From: Cyclobacteriaceae bacterium | GTDB lineage: Bacteria > Bacteroidota > Bacteroidia > Cytophagales > Cyclobacteriaceae | Direction: 5' to 3' | Length of the DNA stretch: 63,230 nt | Assembly: GCA_021648745.1 (NCBI GenBank) | Contig: JAKISE010000007.1 | Coordinates: 1 to 63,230, forward strand | In this document: in pieces, positions 1-8,766 of the stretch | Position numbering within the stretch: the first letter of the stretch is position 1 | Layout of the letters: each line of letters starts with the position of its first letter | Program-made: the position numbers and the translations under genes | Notes under the pieces: model-generated | The model's input: only the letters and a program-made list of their open reading frames with translations | What the model was told of the DNA's origin: nothing | Databases searched by the model: none

Positions 1-1028
1 ATAGTCCAACCAGTAGTGTTGCCATTACCAGCAGCATTATTGGCGGTAAAGTTTGCTCCACCAGTAGCATGTACATCTATCAACTCAACATACGAAACTG
101 TAACAGCTCCAGTTGCTTTAGAAAAGGTAGCTTCACTACCTGGGGTAGAACTTTTAATTTTAATGGGGTTATGCTTGGTGCCATTTGCCACTAGGTTATT
201 AATGGTAAAAACATCGCCACTTTGCAACGTATGTGTTTCGCCCGCTGCCATTGTAATTTCGTTAAAACTGGCACTATTTTGTAAAATTCCTCCACTGCTA
301 AACTCCACATCGTAATACACATAGGGGCCATTATTCTCCTGATCGCCATAAAAAAGAGACGTTATAATTTTAGATGTACCAGCGTTAATTGTTATGTTAG
401 ACCCATCAATCACCCAACGAGTAGAGGTAATGATAGAAGAACCCAAATTAATGGTTTTTGCAATTGCCCCATTGGTTTTAAACCATTCGCCAGAAGCTAC
501 ATTATTGTTGTTGGTAGTAAGGGTGCCAGCTAACAGAAAGATAGCATTGGTAGTAAAATTATCAAGTAAAGACCATTCGCCCCCAACACTATTAAAAATG
601 GTAGATGAGGCAGAGCCCAAAGAGGTGCCATTAGTAGTAATGGTATTGCCAGTACCTGTAGATTCAAACTCTACATCACTAAAATTAGCAGTCATATCTG
701 GCGATAATACTAATGAGCCATAAATATTTATATCGTTACCGTTGCCAGTAATGGTAGGAAAATTGGTTACTCCACTCCAGTTCATAGAGTTGCAATTGGC
801 TTCTACATCTAGGGTAACTACTTGGCTGCTGGCAGTAAACGAATTAACATCGAAATATACATTATCGTTTGCTGTAGGCAGTTGCGTTTGCAACGTTGAT
901 CCACCACTAGTTGTGGCCCAATTAGTTAGGTCGCTCCAATTGCCGGTGCCACCAATCCAATAGTAGTCTTGAGCAGTAGAGTAAATAGATAATAAGCTAA
1001 ATAAGACGGTAGTAAACAAATATTTCAT
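1..1028 (-). CDS. Secreted surface protein, N-terminal part (cut by window edge)
   Basis: The reading frame opens at ATG 1028 on the minus strand and stays open to the left edge, giving about 342 codons with no stop. It starts with a signal peptide (MKYLFTTVLFSLLSIYSTAQ). Next comes a YYWIGGTGNWSDLTNWAT segment, which is common at the start of large Bacteroidetes surface proteins, and then low-complexity beta-type sequence rich in Thr, Asn, Ser and Gly. This suggests repeated beta strands, as in a beta-helix or adhesin. Such proteins often end in a T9SS sorting domain, but that end would lie outside the window. No enzyme motif is visible. Secretion is well supported; function is unknown. Confidence 0.75.
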   Translation of the reverse strand, partial: MKYLFTTVLFSLLSIYSTAQDYYWIGGTGNWSDLTNWATTSGGSTLQTQLPTANDNVYFDVNSFTASSQVVTLDVEANCNSMNWSGVTNFPTITGNGNDINIYGSLVLSPDMTANFSDVEFESTGTGNTITTNGTSLGSASSTIFNSVGGEWSLLDNFTTNAIFLLAGTLTTNNNNVASGEWFKTNGAIAKTINLGSSIITSTRWVIDGSNITINAGTSKIITSLFYGDQENNGPYVYYDVEFSSGGILQNSASFNEITMAAGETHTLQSGDVFTINNLVANGTKHNPIKIKSSTPGSEATFSKATGAVTVSYVELIDVHATGGANFTANNAAGNGNTTGWT

Positions 1029-1145
1029 AAGCTAATGCATGAGTGTTTAGCTTATAATATTCATAAATAGAATTATACGTTACAAGTGGTATTTAGTAAA
1101 CGGGCTTACTTTTTTAGTAAACGTAACTTTCTGGCTAGTATAAAT

Positions 1146-1844
1146 TTACAGGGTAGTAATAAAATCGAAGAAATCTTGTCTGTACGATTTTCCAATAGGA
1201 ATCTGGGCACTTCCTAAATAAATAAAACCTTCGGCAATAGAACTGATATGTTCAAAGTTAATAAGGTATGACTTGTGCACTCTTAAAAAGCCCTTATCCA
1301 CCAATTTTTCTTCAATACTTTTAAGGGTATGGCTAATCATATATTTTTCCTTATCTGTATAAACGAATGCGTAATTATCTATGGCCTCCACATAGGTTAT
1401 GGAATGTGGCTCTAATGCAATAAGTTCTTGATTTTTCTTAACAAAAAGTTTTTTTGAGTGGTAGATTAAGCGCTTTTGTTTAGAAAAAGCCAGCTCAAGG
1501 TTTATTTTAAGATCGCGTTCGTCAAAAGGTTTTATCAGGTAGGCTACCGGGTTAGTTTTTTTAACTTTTTCGATGGTGCCGGCATCAAAATAAGAAGTTA
1601 TATACATAAATGGAATCTTGTATTTTTTGTTTAAGAGACCACCCAATTCGATACCATCTCTATCGCCTTCTAAATTAATATCTACCAAAGCCATTTGTGG
1701 TGCAGATTTATTAATGGCTTCAATGGCTTCATCTACACTTGCTACAATCCCATTAACCACATAGCCAAAATTCTCAAGATTCATAGCAATATCATCCCCA
1801 ATTATAGGCTCGTCTTCTACTACTAAAATGGAAGGTTGATTCAT
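1146..1844 (-). CDS. LytTR-family response regulator
   Basis: A 232-aa DNA-binding response regulator. Residues 1-120 are a receiver domain with acidic residues E10/D11, phospho-acceptor D55, T83 and K105 (YLIKPF). Residues about 135-232 are a LytTR DNA-binding domain (ITYVEAIDNYAFVYT, then FLRVHKSYLINFEHI). The start codon overlaps the stop of the upstream TPR histidine kinase by 4 bp (ATGA), so the two are translationally coupled and very probably form a kinase-regulator pair. Targets cannot be told from the sequence. Confidence 0.93.
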   Translation of the reverse strand: MNQPSILVVEDEPIIGDDIAMNLENFGYVVNGIVASVDEAIEAINKSAPQMALVDINLEGDRDGIELGGLLNKKYKIPFMYITSYFDAGTIEKVKKTNPVAYLIKPFDERDLKINLELAFSKQKRLIYHSKKLFVKKNQELIALEPHSITYVEAIDNYAFVYTDKEKYMISHTLKSIEEKLVDKGFLRVHKSYLINFEHISSIAEGFIYLGSAQIPIGKSYRQDFFDFITTL

Positions 1845-3622
1845 GCTAATGTAAATTTTTCGATGGTTATTATATAGGTTGTGCCCGATGAACTATCTAA
1901 TGAAACGGTTGCTTTTAATTTTCTAGAAAGTGATTCTATCAACCTCATTCCATAGCCTTCTTGCCTGTTATTAGATTCTTTAAATCCTTTACCGTTATCC
2001 CTTACTGTTAGTTTCAACATATTACTTTCTTGCAGTAGTTGAATGAATAGCTCTCCTTTGTTACCTTCAAATGCGTATTTTAATGCATTGGTAACCAGCT
2101 CATTTAAAATTAAACCAATTGGAATGGCAGTGTCAACATCTAGCCTCACGTTATTAATATCGCAACTAAAGTTTACTTGGTTAAAATTAATACCGAAAGA
2201 TACAAAAAGACTTTCTACTAAATTTTGCACATAATCTTCCATTTCTATCCCCGTAAGGTTGTCTTTTTGATAGAGTTTTTGGTGAATCAGAGCCATTGAC
2301 TTTACTCTGTTTTTACTTTCGTTAATAGCCTCAACAGCATTTTTGTCAGATATGTACCTTGATTGCAGGCTTAATAAACTGGAAATAGTTTGCAAATTAT
2401 TTTTTACACGATGGTGAATTTCCTTTAAAAGGGTTTCTTTTTCTTCGAGAGAAGTTGAAATAATAGCGTTGGCTTTGGATTTGGATTTTAATAAAATGAA
2501 TAGAAAAATAATACCTAGTACAACTAAGCAAATAGCGAAAATAAATATAATTTGCTGATTTTCGCTATTGATGGCTTCAAGTTGAAGTTCAATAATTTGT
2601 CTTTCTTTCTTTTCTGTTTCATATTTTTTTTCTAGTTCGTTCAAAACTGTAACCGACTCAATACTGATTAGAGAATCTTTACTGGCAGAAAATTTTGAAA
2701 GATAGATATATGCTTGATCGTATTTTGTTAATGCGGCCAAAGCTTCTGCCTTAGATGCATACAATCTGTTTAAATATTCTAGGTTATTAAGTGTTCTAAG
2801 TCTGGTCTCTGCATCGTCTAAGTAGGCTAGTGCTTGAGTGAAATCTTTTTTTCTTAAAAAGATATCCCCCAAATTTTGGTAAGCAATTACCAAAGATTCA
2901 TTGTCAATTTGTTCCGAGTTGATAATTCGTTTGCAATAATGAATAGCACTATCGAGTTCTTCCTTTTGTATATAATAATTAGATAGACCAAGATAAGCAT
3001 TAGAGATGATGTAGTTTAAATTGTTTTCTTCGGCAATTGTTTTGGCTTGTAAAAGAAGCGAATAAGTTGAATCTGTTTTTCCTAAATTAGTTAAGGAAAT
3101 AGACATATTAATTAAGCTGCCTGCAATTCCTTCGCTGTTTTTAGTCTTAACCTCTATGGCATAAGACTTACGGAAATAGATAAGAGCCTTTTGATGGTTT
3201 CCTTGACCTTTGAATAAAATGCCGAGGTTGTTATACGTGCTTTCAAGGCCTTTACCCCCAATTTTTTCCCGCAATGCAATTACTTGAATATATAGTTTCG
3301 CAGCTTCTTCAACCTCACCTGAAATCTCTTTCAGTAAGGCCATCATTTCTAAGGAAACTGCCTTCCAATAATCATCGCCAAGGGTGTTAGAAAGAAGAAT
3401 AGCCTTTTGAGTGTATTTTAATGATGAATCATAATTGCTCAGCGAATACTCCCATGCTAAATCATTATATAAACCTACTTTCTTTACTGAATCAACCTCA
3501 TTACTAAGATATTTTTTAAATTCTAAAATTGAGTTTGGTTCAGTTTGGGCAAATATTATGTTTGCCCAACAGACTAATAAAATAAGAGCGGATAGCTTGT
3601 AGAAGGGGTGCAAAAAAGACAT
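1841..3622 (-). CDS. TPR-containing sensor histidine kinase (HisKA_2 type)
   Basis: A 593-aa sensor kinase. It has an N-terminal signal peptide ending near FAQ26, a periplasmic stretch of TPR-like helical repeats (about 45-320), a coiled coil, one membrane segment (358-378), and a cytoplasmic kinase core. The H-box EIHHRVKNNLQTISSLL, with the phospho-acceptor His at about 403, is the HisKA_2 form. The ATPase domain has an N-box (LNELVTNALKYAF) and a G-box (DNGKGF). TPR sensor kinases of this build are typical of Bacteroidetes, and the ligand is unknown. It is the first gene of a two-gene operon with the LytTR regulator. Confidence 0.93.
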   Translation of the reverse strand: MSFLHPFYKLSALILLVCWANIIFAQTEPNSILEFKKYLSNEVDSVKKVGLYNDLAWEYSLSNYDSSLKYTQKAILLSNTLGDDYWKAVSLEMMALLKEISGEVEEAAKLYIQVIALREKIGGKGLESTYNNLGILFKGQGNHQKALIYFRKSYAIEVKTKNSEGIAGSLINMSISLTNLGKTDSTYSLLLQAKTIAEENNLNYIISNAYLGLSNYYIQKEELDSAIHYCKRIINSEQIDNESLVIAYQNLGDIFLRKKDFTQALAYLDDAETRLRTLNNLEYLNRLYASKAEALAALTKYDQAYIYLSKFSASKDSLISIESVTVLNELEKKYETEKKERQIIELQLEAINSENQQIIFIFAICLVVLGIIFLFILLKSKSKANAIISTSLEEKETLLKEIHHRVKNNLQTISSLLSLQSRYISDKNAVEAINESKNRVKSMALIHQKLYQKDNLTGIEMEDYVQNLVESLFVSFGINFNQVNFSCDINNVRLDVDTAIPIGLILNELVTNALKYAFEGNKGELFIQLLQESNMLKLTVRDNGKGFKESNNRQEGYGMRLIESLSRKLKATVSLDSSSGTTYIITIEKFTLA

Positions 3623-3955
3623 AGATAAATTGCCATCATGGTTCTGTTGTTTAAAATCAGCATTTAAAGTGGCAGATACAATAAATCAGAGAGTTATTTT
3701 GCTTGTTGCAACATAGATGTCTGTCGCTCATTACTCGAATTCAGGTTTCTAGTATCGGTTCCACCCAAAGCGTCAATTTCGAATCTTATGGGTGTGTTAA
3801 AAGGGAAGCTAGCGATTAAAATATTTTGGGTTAAACATCAAGAAAAAGAAGAGAAGAAAGTCGAAGATCAGCAAAAAAGGTTTGAATTTTAGGCCCCTTT
3901 CAGGGGCAAAGCCAAAGTCACCTTCTTAGAAGATGGATTCTTTACTAAGCGATTT
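3623..3955. other. Intergenic gap, 333 bp
   Basis: No clear gene. It must hold the promoter of the TPR kinase operon, but I see no TAnnTTTG box. A 34-codon plus-strand reading frame (ATG 3788 to TAG 3892), rich in Lys, Glu and Gln, is followed at once by a 6-bp GC-rich hairpin (3893-3907, GGCCCCT/AGGGGC) without a T-run. This could be a tiny gene or chance. A sequence like the end of the mobile element lies at 3734-3748. Confidence 0.5.
3734..3748 (+). repeat. Solo sequence resembling the mobile-element end
   Basis: CTCGAATTCAGGTTT matches the right end of the element at 57525-57785 (GTCGAACTCAGGTTT) at 13 of 15 positions. No matching left end or body is nearby. It could be a decayed remnant or chance. 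Confidence 0.25.
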
Positions 3956-4351
3956 TTAACAATTTAATATTTCATCTAATTTATAGTCGTATAAAGGCTT
4001 TTCTACAAAACCTTTAACTTCGGGGTATTTGGTTCTTACATCTGCGTTTAAAAGATCTAATGCAGATGTAAGCATGTATAAATCAATTCCTGACAAGTTA
4101 AGGTCTTTAAATTCTATTAAAAAATCCCACCCATTTTTTACGGGTAAATTAATATCAAGAAATATTTTGTTGGGGTTTTCACTCGTAGAATCTTTTAAAT
4201 AATCCAATGCTTTATCAACAGAGTTTTTAATTATAACTTCAATGTTTGGGTATAGCTTTCTCAGCAGCATTTGATTAATTTCATTACTAATAGCATCATC
4301 ATCCACAAACATTACTATCATCTCTACTGGGTTTATTTTGTATACTACCAT
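3956..4351 (-). CDS. Single-domain response regulator (CheY-like)
   Basis: A 131-aa receiver domain with no output domain. The acidic cluster is D17-D19, the phospho-acceptor is D66 (FLDINLP), a Thr/Ser pair sits in LYMLTS, and the conserved Lys is K118 (FVEKPL). ATG 4351 gives a 10-residue leader; Met11 or Met14 would place the start nearer the first strand of the domain and are real alternatives. It lies 96 bp downstream of a membrane histidine kinase on the same strand, so it is the likely phosphate acceptor of that kinase. An 8-bp inverted repeat overlaps the ATG. Confidence 0.9.
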   Translation of the reverse strand: MVVYKINPVEMIVMFVDDDAISNEINQMLLRKLYPNIEVIIKNSVDKALDYLKDSTSENPNKIFLDINLPVKNGWDFLIEFKDLNLSGIDLYMLTSALDLLNADVRTKYPEVKGFVEKPLYDYKLDEILNC

Positions 4352-4380
4352 ATAAGCTTAGGTTGAACTCAGGCTTATAT
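4350..4380. promoter_or_regulatory. Inverted repeat over the receiver gene start, with element-like core
   Basis: ATATAAGC (4350-4357) and GCTTATAT (4373-4380) form a perfect 8-bp stem around a 15-nt loop and overlap the ATG of the receiver gene. The sequence across the loop (4357-4376) matches the right end of the mobile element at 57525-57785 at 18 of 20 positions (CTTAGGTYGAACTCAGGYTT). It may be an operator, a start-site hairpin, or the scar of an element. Confidence 0.4.
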
Positions 4381-4447
4381 TAAACACGAAGGAAGTATAT
4401 AATGTTAATTTATCAAATAAGTATTTACGCTTAGTCTCGTGTTTTAG

Positions 4448-5743
4448 TTACGACTGATTATTTGAGGGAAACTTATTGGGTAACATCAATGTAAAGGTTG
4501 TTCCTTTACCTGGCTTAGTTACATACTTAAGTTCTCCTTTTAATAACGAAGTCAAATTTTTAATAATAGATAGTCCCAAACCTGTTGAACTCTCACCTCC
4601 TGTAGGCCTGGCAGTTAATTTTTGAAACATTTGAAACATTTTTGTTTCGTCATCTGCATTAAACCCAGGGCCATGGTCTTGAAATGAAATACTTGTAAAC
4701 TTTTCATTTTGAGCACAAATAATTTCAATTCTAGTATCGAAAGGAGAAAACTTAATGGCATTCGAAAGTAAATTATCGAGTATTCGGTTCAATTCATAGC
4801 TACTGGTTTCTAAATAGATTTTAGACCTCAACCCTCGTGTTATAATTCGAATATTTTTTTTATTCGATAGAGGTAAAAATCCGTTTTTTAGATCGCTAAC
4901 TAGTTCGTTTATATTTACGTTTTCAATTGTTAAGTTCGAATTAAAACTCTTGGCTTCTAAAAGGTCATCAATTAGTTGTTTGCTTTCTAGCGCTGTGGAG
5001 TCAAGCCTTTTAAGAACTTCTTTTTGTTCTTTAGTAAGGTTTTCGGTATTGAAAACACCAATTAATCCCTCAATCCTTCTTAAAGGTGATTTCATGTCGT
5101 GGGCAATAATGCTCATTAAATCATCACGCTCTTTTAATAGCCTTTTATGCCTAGAAATTATTTCTAAGTGGTACGAGTTTTTAGTATTATTAATTTTTGA
5201 ATAGGAGTAAGTTACAATTATTAAAAGCGTAAAAAAACTAATAAAAGTTGCGCCTTTTTTAGCATAAGAAGCTGCTTCAAAATTAAAATCAAGGCCGCTG
5301 GATTGTGCATAAAACAGAGCTCCCATAAAAAGTATTACAACAGATATCCAGAAAAATGAGTGCTTTGGTTTAGTATAGGTAATATTTATGGAAACAAGCA
5401 GAGCAAGCCAAAATGAGGCATCTGAATAAAGTCCTCCGGTAAGCAGAATAAAGGCAAAAAGAACTAGGTAACCTGCACTTAATACAATATTTATATAAGA
5501 TTCAAAACTCTTGAAAACTTTTAGGCTAAAGATAGAAAGTAGAATAAAAACACCAACACCTGTGTTGAGATATAGTTCTAATGATTTTTTTTCAAAATAC
5601 CATAATAATAACCCTACAGATGTTAGAATGGTTCCTATTACTATCTGAGAGATGATGGCTCCTCTAACTTTGGTGTTTAATTCATAAGTAACTCTAAACC
5701 TATCAGGGATTAGGTTGTTTATGAATATATTGAAAGCTTTCAT
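4448..5743 (-). CDS. Membrane-bound sensor histidine kinase
   Basis: A 431-aa kinase. The N-terminal half has about six membrane segments between residues 28 and 180, with short loops and no large periplasmic domain, so it probably senses something in the membrane. The HisKA box has the phospho-acceptor H215 (IIAHDMKSPLRR). The ATPase domain has the N-box NRILDNLLSNAIKF, the G1 box DHGPGF and the G2 box TGLGLSI. It precedes the single-domain receiver by 96 bp on the same strand and probably pairs with it. The input signal is unknown. Confidence 0.92.
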   Translation of the reverse strand: MKAFNIFINNLIPDRFRVTYELNTKVRGAIISQIVIGTILTSVGLLLWYFEKKSLELYLNTGVGVFILLSIFSLKVFKSFESYINIVLSAGYLVLFAFILLTGGLYSDASFWLALLVSINITYTKPKHSFFWISVVILFMGALFYAQSSGLDFNFEAASYAKKGATFISFFTLLIIVTYSYSKINNTKNSYHLEIISRHKRLLKERDDLMSIIAHDMKSPLRRIEGLIGVFNTENLTKEQKEVLKRLDSTALESKQLIDDLLEAKSFNSNLTIENVNINELVSDLKNGFLPLSNKKNIRIITRGLRSKIYLETSSYELNRILDNLLSNAIKFSPFDTRIEIICAQNEKFTSISFQDHGPGFNADDETKMFQMFQKLTARPTGGESSTGLGLSIIKNLTSLLKGELKYVTKPGKGTTFTLMLPNKFPSNNQS

Positions 5744-5782
5744 CGACTTAAACGTACAACTGTTGATAATAAAACCCTTGCA

Positions 5783-7465
5783 TTATGCCTTTAATTTCTT
5801 GTACCTAATGCGTTTGGGCACTAAATCGCCAAAGCGCTTTAGTTTATTTTCTTCATATTCTGAGTAGGAACCTTCGAACCAAAAAACTTGAGAGTCTCCT
5901 TCAAAAGCTAGTATATGTGTACAAATTCTGTCTAAAAACCATCTATCGTGAGAAATAATTACTGCGCAACCACCAAAGTTCTCTAACCCTTCTTCCAAGG
6001 CTCTTAAGGTATTTACATCTAAATCATTGGTAGGTTCATCAAGCAATAATAAGTTGGCTCCTTGTTTTAGTGCCATGGCTAAATGAACTCTGTTGCGTTC
6101 ACCACCAGATAGTTCACCTACTTTTTTCTGTTGATCGCCTCCACTAAAATTAAATTTGCTCACGTAGGCTCTGGAGTTCATTTCCTTGCCTCCAAGCATA
6201 ATCAATTCATTGCCTCCTGTTATCGATTCCCATACAGTGTGGTTGGGGTTTAAATTATCATGCTCTTGATCCACATAGGCAATATCTACGGTGGTGCCAA
6301 CTTCAAAAATGCCAGCATCGGGTGTTTCTTTTTGAGTAATAAGTTTGAATAAGGTTGTTTTGCCAGCTCCATTTGGCCCTACTATACCTACAATGCCACC
6401 TTGAGGCAAGGAAAACTCGAGATTTTCGTATAAGAGTTTATCGCCAAATGCTTTTGATACCCCTTTTGCTATAATCACTTTATCACCCAACCTTTCACCT
6501 GGAGGAATAAATAATTCGAGTTTTGCTTCGTTTTCTTTGGCGGTTTCACCTAATAGTTTTTCGTAGGAACTAATTCGTGCTTTGCCTTTTGCTCTCCTTC
6601 CTTTGGGGCTCATTCTAACCCACTCTAATTCTCGAGCCAATGTTTTTTGTCTTTTAGATTCCGTTTTTTCTTCTTGAGCTAATCTATTTTGCTTTTGGTC
6701 GAGCCAAGAAGAATAGTTTCCTTTCCAAGGAATGCCCTCGCCTCTATCTAATTCAAGAATCCACCCAGCCACGTTATCCAAGAAATAGCGATCGTGGGTT
6801 ACAGCTATAACTGTGCCTTTGTATTGTTTTAAATGTTGCTCAAGCCAATGCACCGATTCAGCATCAAGGTGGTTGGTTGGCTCATCTAATAATAAAACAT
6901 CGGGTTCTTTAAGTAAGAGCCTGCACATAGCAACTCTTCTTTTTTCGCCACCTGAAAGATTTTTTATGAGAGAGTCTCCTGCGGGTGTGCGAAGTGCGTC
7001 CATTGCCCGTTCCAGTTTGGCATCAAGGTTCCAAGCATCAGCATGGTCTAATTTTTCTTGAACGGCTCCTTGGCGTTCAATCAATTTGTCCATGGCATCT
7101 GGGTTATCAAGCACTTCCGGGTCTGCAAATTTTTCATTAATTTCTTCAAACTCTTTAAGCAAGTCTACTGTTTCACTTGCGCCTTCTTCAATAATTTGCT
7201 TAACAGTTTTAGTAGAATCTAACACAGGTTCTTGCTCTAGCATGCCAACCGTAAAACTAGGAGCAAATACTATTTCTCCTTGAAATTCGGTATCAACTCC
7301 TGCAATCAGCCTTAATAATGACGATTTACCAGAACCGTTTAGTCCAAGCACGCCAATTTTAGCACCATAAAAAAAGGAGAGATAGATATTATTGAGAACT
7401 TTTTTCTGAGGAGGGTAAATTTTACTTACTCCAGCCATAGAAAAAATTATTTTTTCATCACTCAT
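5783..7465 (-). CDS. ettA: ABC-F translational throttle protein EttA
   Basis: A soluble ABC-F ATPase with two nucleotide-binding domains and no membrane segment. Domain 1 has Walker A GLNGSGKSS, signature LSGGEKRR and Walker B LLLDEPTNHLD. A charged linker follows, then domain 2 with GPNGAGKTT, LSGGERNR and LLLDEPTNDLD. EttA binds the ribosomal E site and gates the first elongation step according to ATP level. I take ATG 7465 (MSDEKIIFSM) as the start. An upstream in-frame TTG at 7486 lies inside a TACATTTG promoter box, so it cannot be translated from that promoter. It is encoded alone. Confidence 0.93.
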   Translation of the reverse strand: MSDEKIIFSMAGVSKIYPPQKKVLNNIYLSFFYGAKIGVLGLNGSGKSSLLRLIAGVDTEFQGEIVFAPSFTVGMLEQEPVLDSTKTVKQIIEEGASETVDLLKEFEEINEKFADPEVLDNPDAMDKLIERQGAVQEKLDHADAWNLDAKLERAMDALRTPAGDSLIKNLSGGEKRRVAMCRLLLKEPDVLLLDEPTNHLDAESVHWLEQHLKQYKGTVIAVTHDRYFLDNVAGWILELDRGEGIPWKGNYSSWLDQKQNRLAQEEKTESKRQKTLARELEWVRMSPKGRRAKGKARISSYEKLLGETAKENEAKLELFIPPGERLGDKVIIAKGVSKAFGDKLLYENLEFSLPQGGIVGIVGPNGAGKTTLFKLITQKETPDAGIFEVGTTVDIAYVDQEHDNLNPNHTVWESITGGNELIMLGGKEMNSRAYVSKFNFSGGDQQKKVGELSGGERNRVHLAMALKQGANLLLLDEPTNDLDVNTLRALEEGLENFGGCAVIISHDRWFLDRICTHILAFEGDSQVFWFEGSYSEYEENKLKRFGDLVPKRIRYKKLKA

Positions 7466-7483
7466 TGCGTAATATTTAGTTCT

Positions 7484-7491
7484 CAAATGTA
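7484..7491 (-). promoter_or_regulatory. -7 box TACATTTG for ettA
   Basis: Minus-strand TACATTTG fits the Bacteroidetes TAnnTTTG consensus and lies 19 bp upstream of ATG 7465. Its position decides the ettA start. Confidence 0.6.
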
Positions 7492-7607
7492 GAAATAATG
7501 GTTACTTAAACAGAGTAATTTCTATTAAATATCAAAACTAAAATACCTCCCTCTGTGTTAGTTTAAAAGGCATTAATAACAGACTTGTCATAAATATTAT
7601 AATATTG

Positions 7608-7637
7608 TTTGATTTGTCAAATAAAAAGATACTTTTG
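7608..7637 (+). promoter_or_regulatory. Promoter of the DUF2795 gene
   Basis: TTTG (7608-7611), an 18-bp spacer and TACTTTTG (7630-7637) fit the -33/-7 Bacteroidetes promoter. Transcription would start near 7644, shortly before ATG 7661. The 14 bases ATACTTTTGCAGTC also occur at the atpB promoter (46503-46516). Confidence 0.7.
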
Positions 7638-7660
7638 CAGTCAAAATTTAACGATCAACT

Positions 7661-7882
7661 ATGTATTGGACATTAGAATTAGCTTCGTACCTGGAGGATG
7701 CCCCTTGGCCAGCATCAAAAGATGAGTTGATTGACTATTCTATCAGATCAGGTGCGCCTCTTGAAGTGGTTGAAAACTTACAAGAGTTAGAAGACGATGG
7801 GCAACCATACGAAAACATTGAGGAAATTTGGCCCGATTACCCTACTAAAGAAGACTTCTTCTTTAATGAGGACGAGTACTAA
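7661..7882 (+). CDS. DUF2795 small acidic protein
   Basis: A 73-aa, strongly acidic protein. MYWTLELASYLEDAPWPASKDELIDYSIRSG fits the DUF2795 pattern, in which a short helical domain holds a conserved W-P-A-[ST]-K-x-[ED]-L motif. The tail is Asp/Glu/Tyr-rich (EEIWPDYPTKEDFFFNEDEY). In Bacteroidetes this protein is short, cytoplasmic and widely kept, but its biochemical role is not known. It has its own good promoter, which suggests strong expression, and is transcribed away from ettA. Confidence 0.85.
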   Translation: MYWTLELASYLEDAPWPASKDELIDYSIRSGAPLEVVENLQELEDDGQPYENIEEIWPDYPTKEDFFFNEDEY

Positions 7883-7915
7883 CTGGATAAACTCCAAAAA
7901 AAATTAAAATTTCAA

Positions 7916-7976
7916 TCAATTTTCCATCAAGGCCTGGGCGATTATTAAATCCTCGGGTGTTGTTATTTTATAGGCG
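7916..7976 (-). pseudogene. Remnant of a second ispD 3' end
   Basis: Read on the minus strand, this stretch encodes KITTPEDLIIAQALMEN and a stop. That is the same C-terminus as IspD (KITTPEDLIIAQALLVK) at 10259-10313. The 33 bases 7938-7970 are identical to 10281-10313, and weaker similarity runs past the stop codon. No start, and no frame upstream of 7971, belongs to ispD. Confidence 0.85.
7932..7970. repeat. Direct repeat, copy A (ispD 3' end)
   Basis: Matches 10275-10313 at 38 of 39 positions, in the same orientation. With copy B it flanks a 2.3-kb segment carrying two envelope-protein genes. Confidence 0.9.
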
Positions 7977-7977
7977 G

Positions 7978-8697
7978 CTAATGAAGGTAATCCTTCTTCT
8001 TAATTTTTTTAGGTGGTTTTTCTCTTCTAAAAACAGGGCCACTAAATACCAAATATATTTTTTGCATTTTTAAGGGTGCCATATTAACCGTTTGCCCATT
8101 GTGGATAAAATCTCTTGAAGAGGAGGTAACATCGCCAATATACCCAAACTCTATGCGCACCCAACGGGTTTGATAGCGTAAGTTTAGGTTTATGCCTAAT
8201 GTGACAGGAACAAAAGAGTTGCTCCCATCCACATTCCATTCTAATAACCACTTATCAAGGTTAGGAGAAAACTCTCGTTCTAATGGCCACTGAACTCTAA
8301 AATTAAGCCCTCCGTAAAGTGTAAGCCTTCTGGTTGGTTTTAGAATAGATGTACTTATGGAATAATCGAAGGTAGGTGCCTTCATAAAGAGCTGTTGATT
8401 CATATCGAGTATAAGATTACCTGGATATACAAGACTATACTCTGGAAACATAACACTAAATGCAAGTACATGATAGATATTAAATTTACCAATGGAATGA
8501 TCCATGGAAACCATATATATGGTTCTTGAATCCATTGAGCTCTGAGAATTATACCCAATTGCTGTATCTCCAACATAGGTATAAGCCGATTTACCCCATT
8601 GGTCAGCTCTGCCTAAACCAATGCTTATTTGATTGATTTGCCCAGAAGAGGAAAAGACAACCAACAATAAAAAAGTAATTGAAATAAGGTATTTCAT
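7978..8697 (-). CDS. Outer-membrane beta-barrel-like protein, unknown function
   Basis: A 239-aa exported protein. ATG 8697 is chosen because the signal peptide starts there (MKYLISITFLLLVVFSSSGQ); an in-frame TTG at 8715 is possible but less likely. The mature part shows alternating hydrophobic and polar beta strands rich in Tyr and Gly, as in small outer-membrane barrels, and ends in a Lys-rich tail (PPKKIKKKDYLH). I do not recognise a family. It follows the lipoprotein gene at 8767 on the same strand, but a strong hairpin terminator stands between them. It lies inside the segment flanked by ispD 3' repeats. Confidence 0.6.
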   Translation of the reverse strand: MKYLISITFLLLVVFSSSGQINQISIGLGRADQWGKSAYTYVGDTAIGYNSQSSMDSRTIYMVSMDHSIGKFNIYHVLAFSVMFPEYSLVYPGNLILDMNQQLFMKAPTFDYSISTSILKPTRRLTLYGGLNFRVQWPLEREFSPNLDKWLLEWNVDGSNSFVPVTLGINLNLRYQTRWVRIEFGYIGDVTSSSRDFIHNGQTVNMAPLKMQKIYLVFSGPVFRREKPPKKIKKKDYLH

Positions 8698-8721
8698 CTG
8701 TTTATATATTAACAATAAAAA

Positions 8722-8760
8722 AACTTACCGGGCATAGCAATTCGCCATACTCGGTAAGTT
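8722..8760 (-). terminator. Intrinsic terminator of the lipoprotein gene
   Basis: AACTTACCG (8722-8730) and CGGTAAGTT (8752-8760) form a perfect 9-bp stem. On the minus strand it is followed by a run of seven T. It sits just after the stop of the gene at 8767. Confidence 0.8.
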
Positions 8761-8766
8761 AAAGAG

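Noticed and set aside
16..963. Plus-strand open frames of 73-109 codons at the left edge
   Set aside because: They are antisense to a long secreted-protein frame with a clear signal peptide on the minus strand and resemble no protein family.
3788..3907. 34-codon frame followed by a GC-rich hairpin
   Set aside because: Too short, no promoter or family match, and the hairpin lacks a T-run. Recorded only in the gap description.
7466..7486. Longer ettA with a TTG start at 7486
   Set aside because: The TTG lies in the -7 box TACATTTG, upstream of the expected transcript start, and ATG 7465 matches the usual family start.
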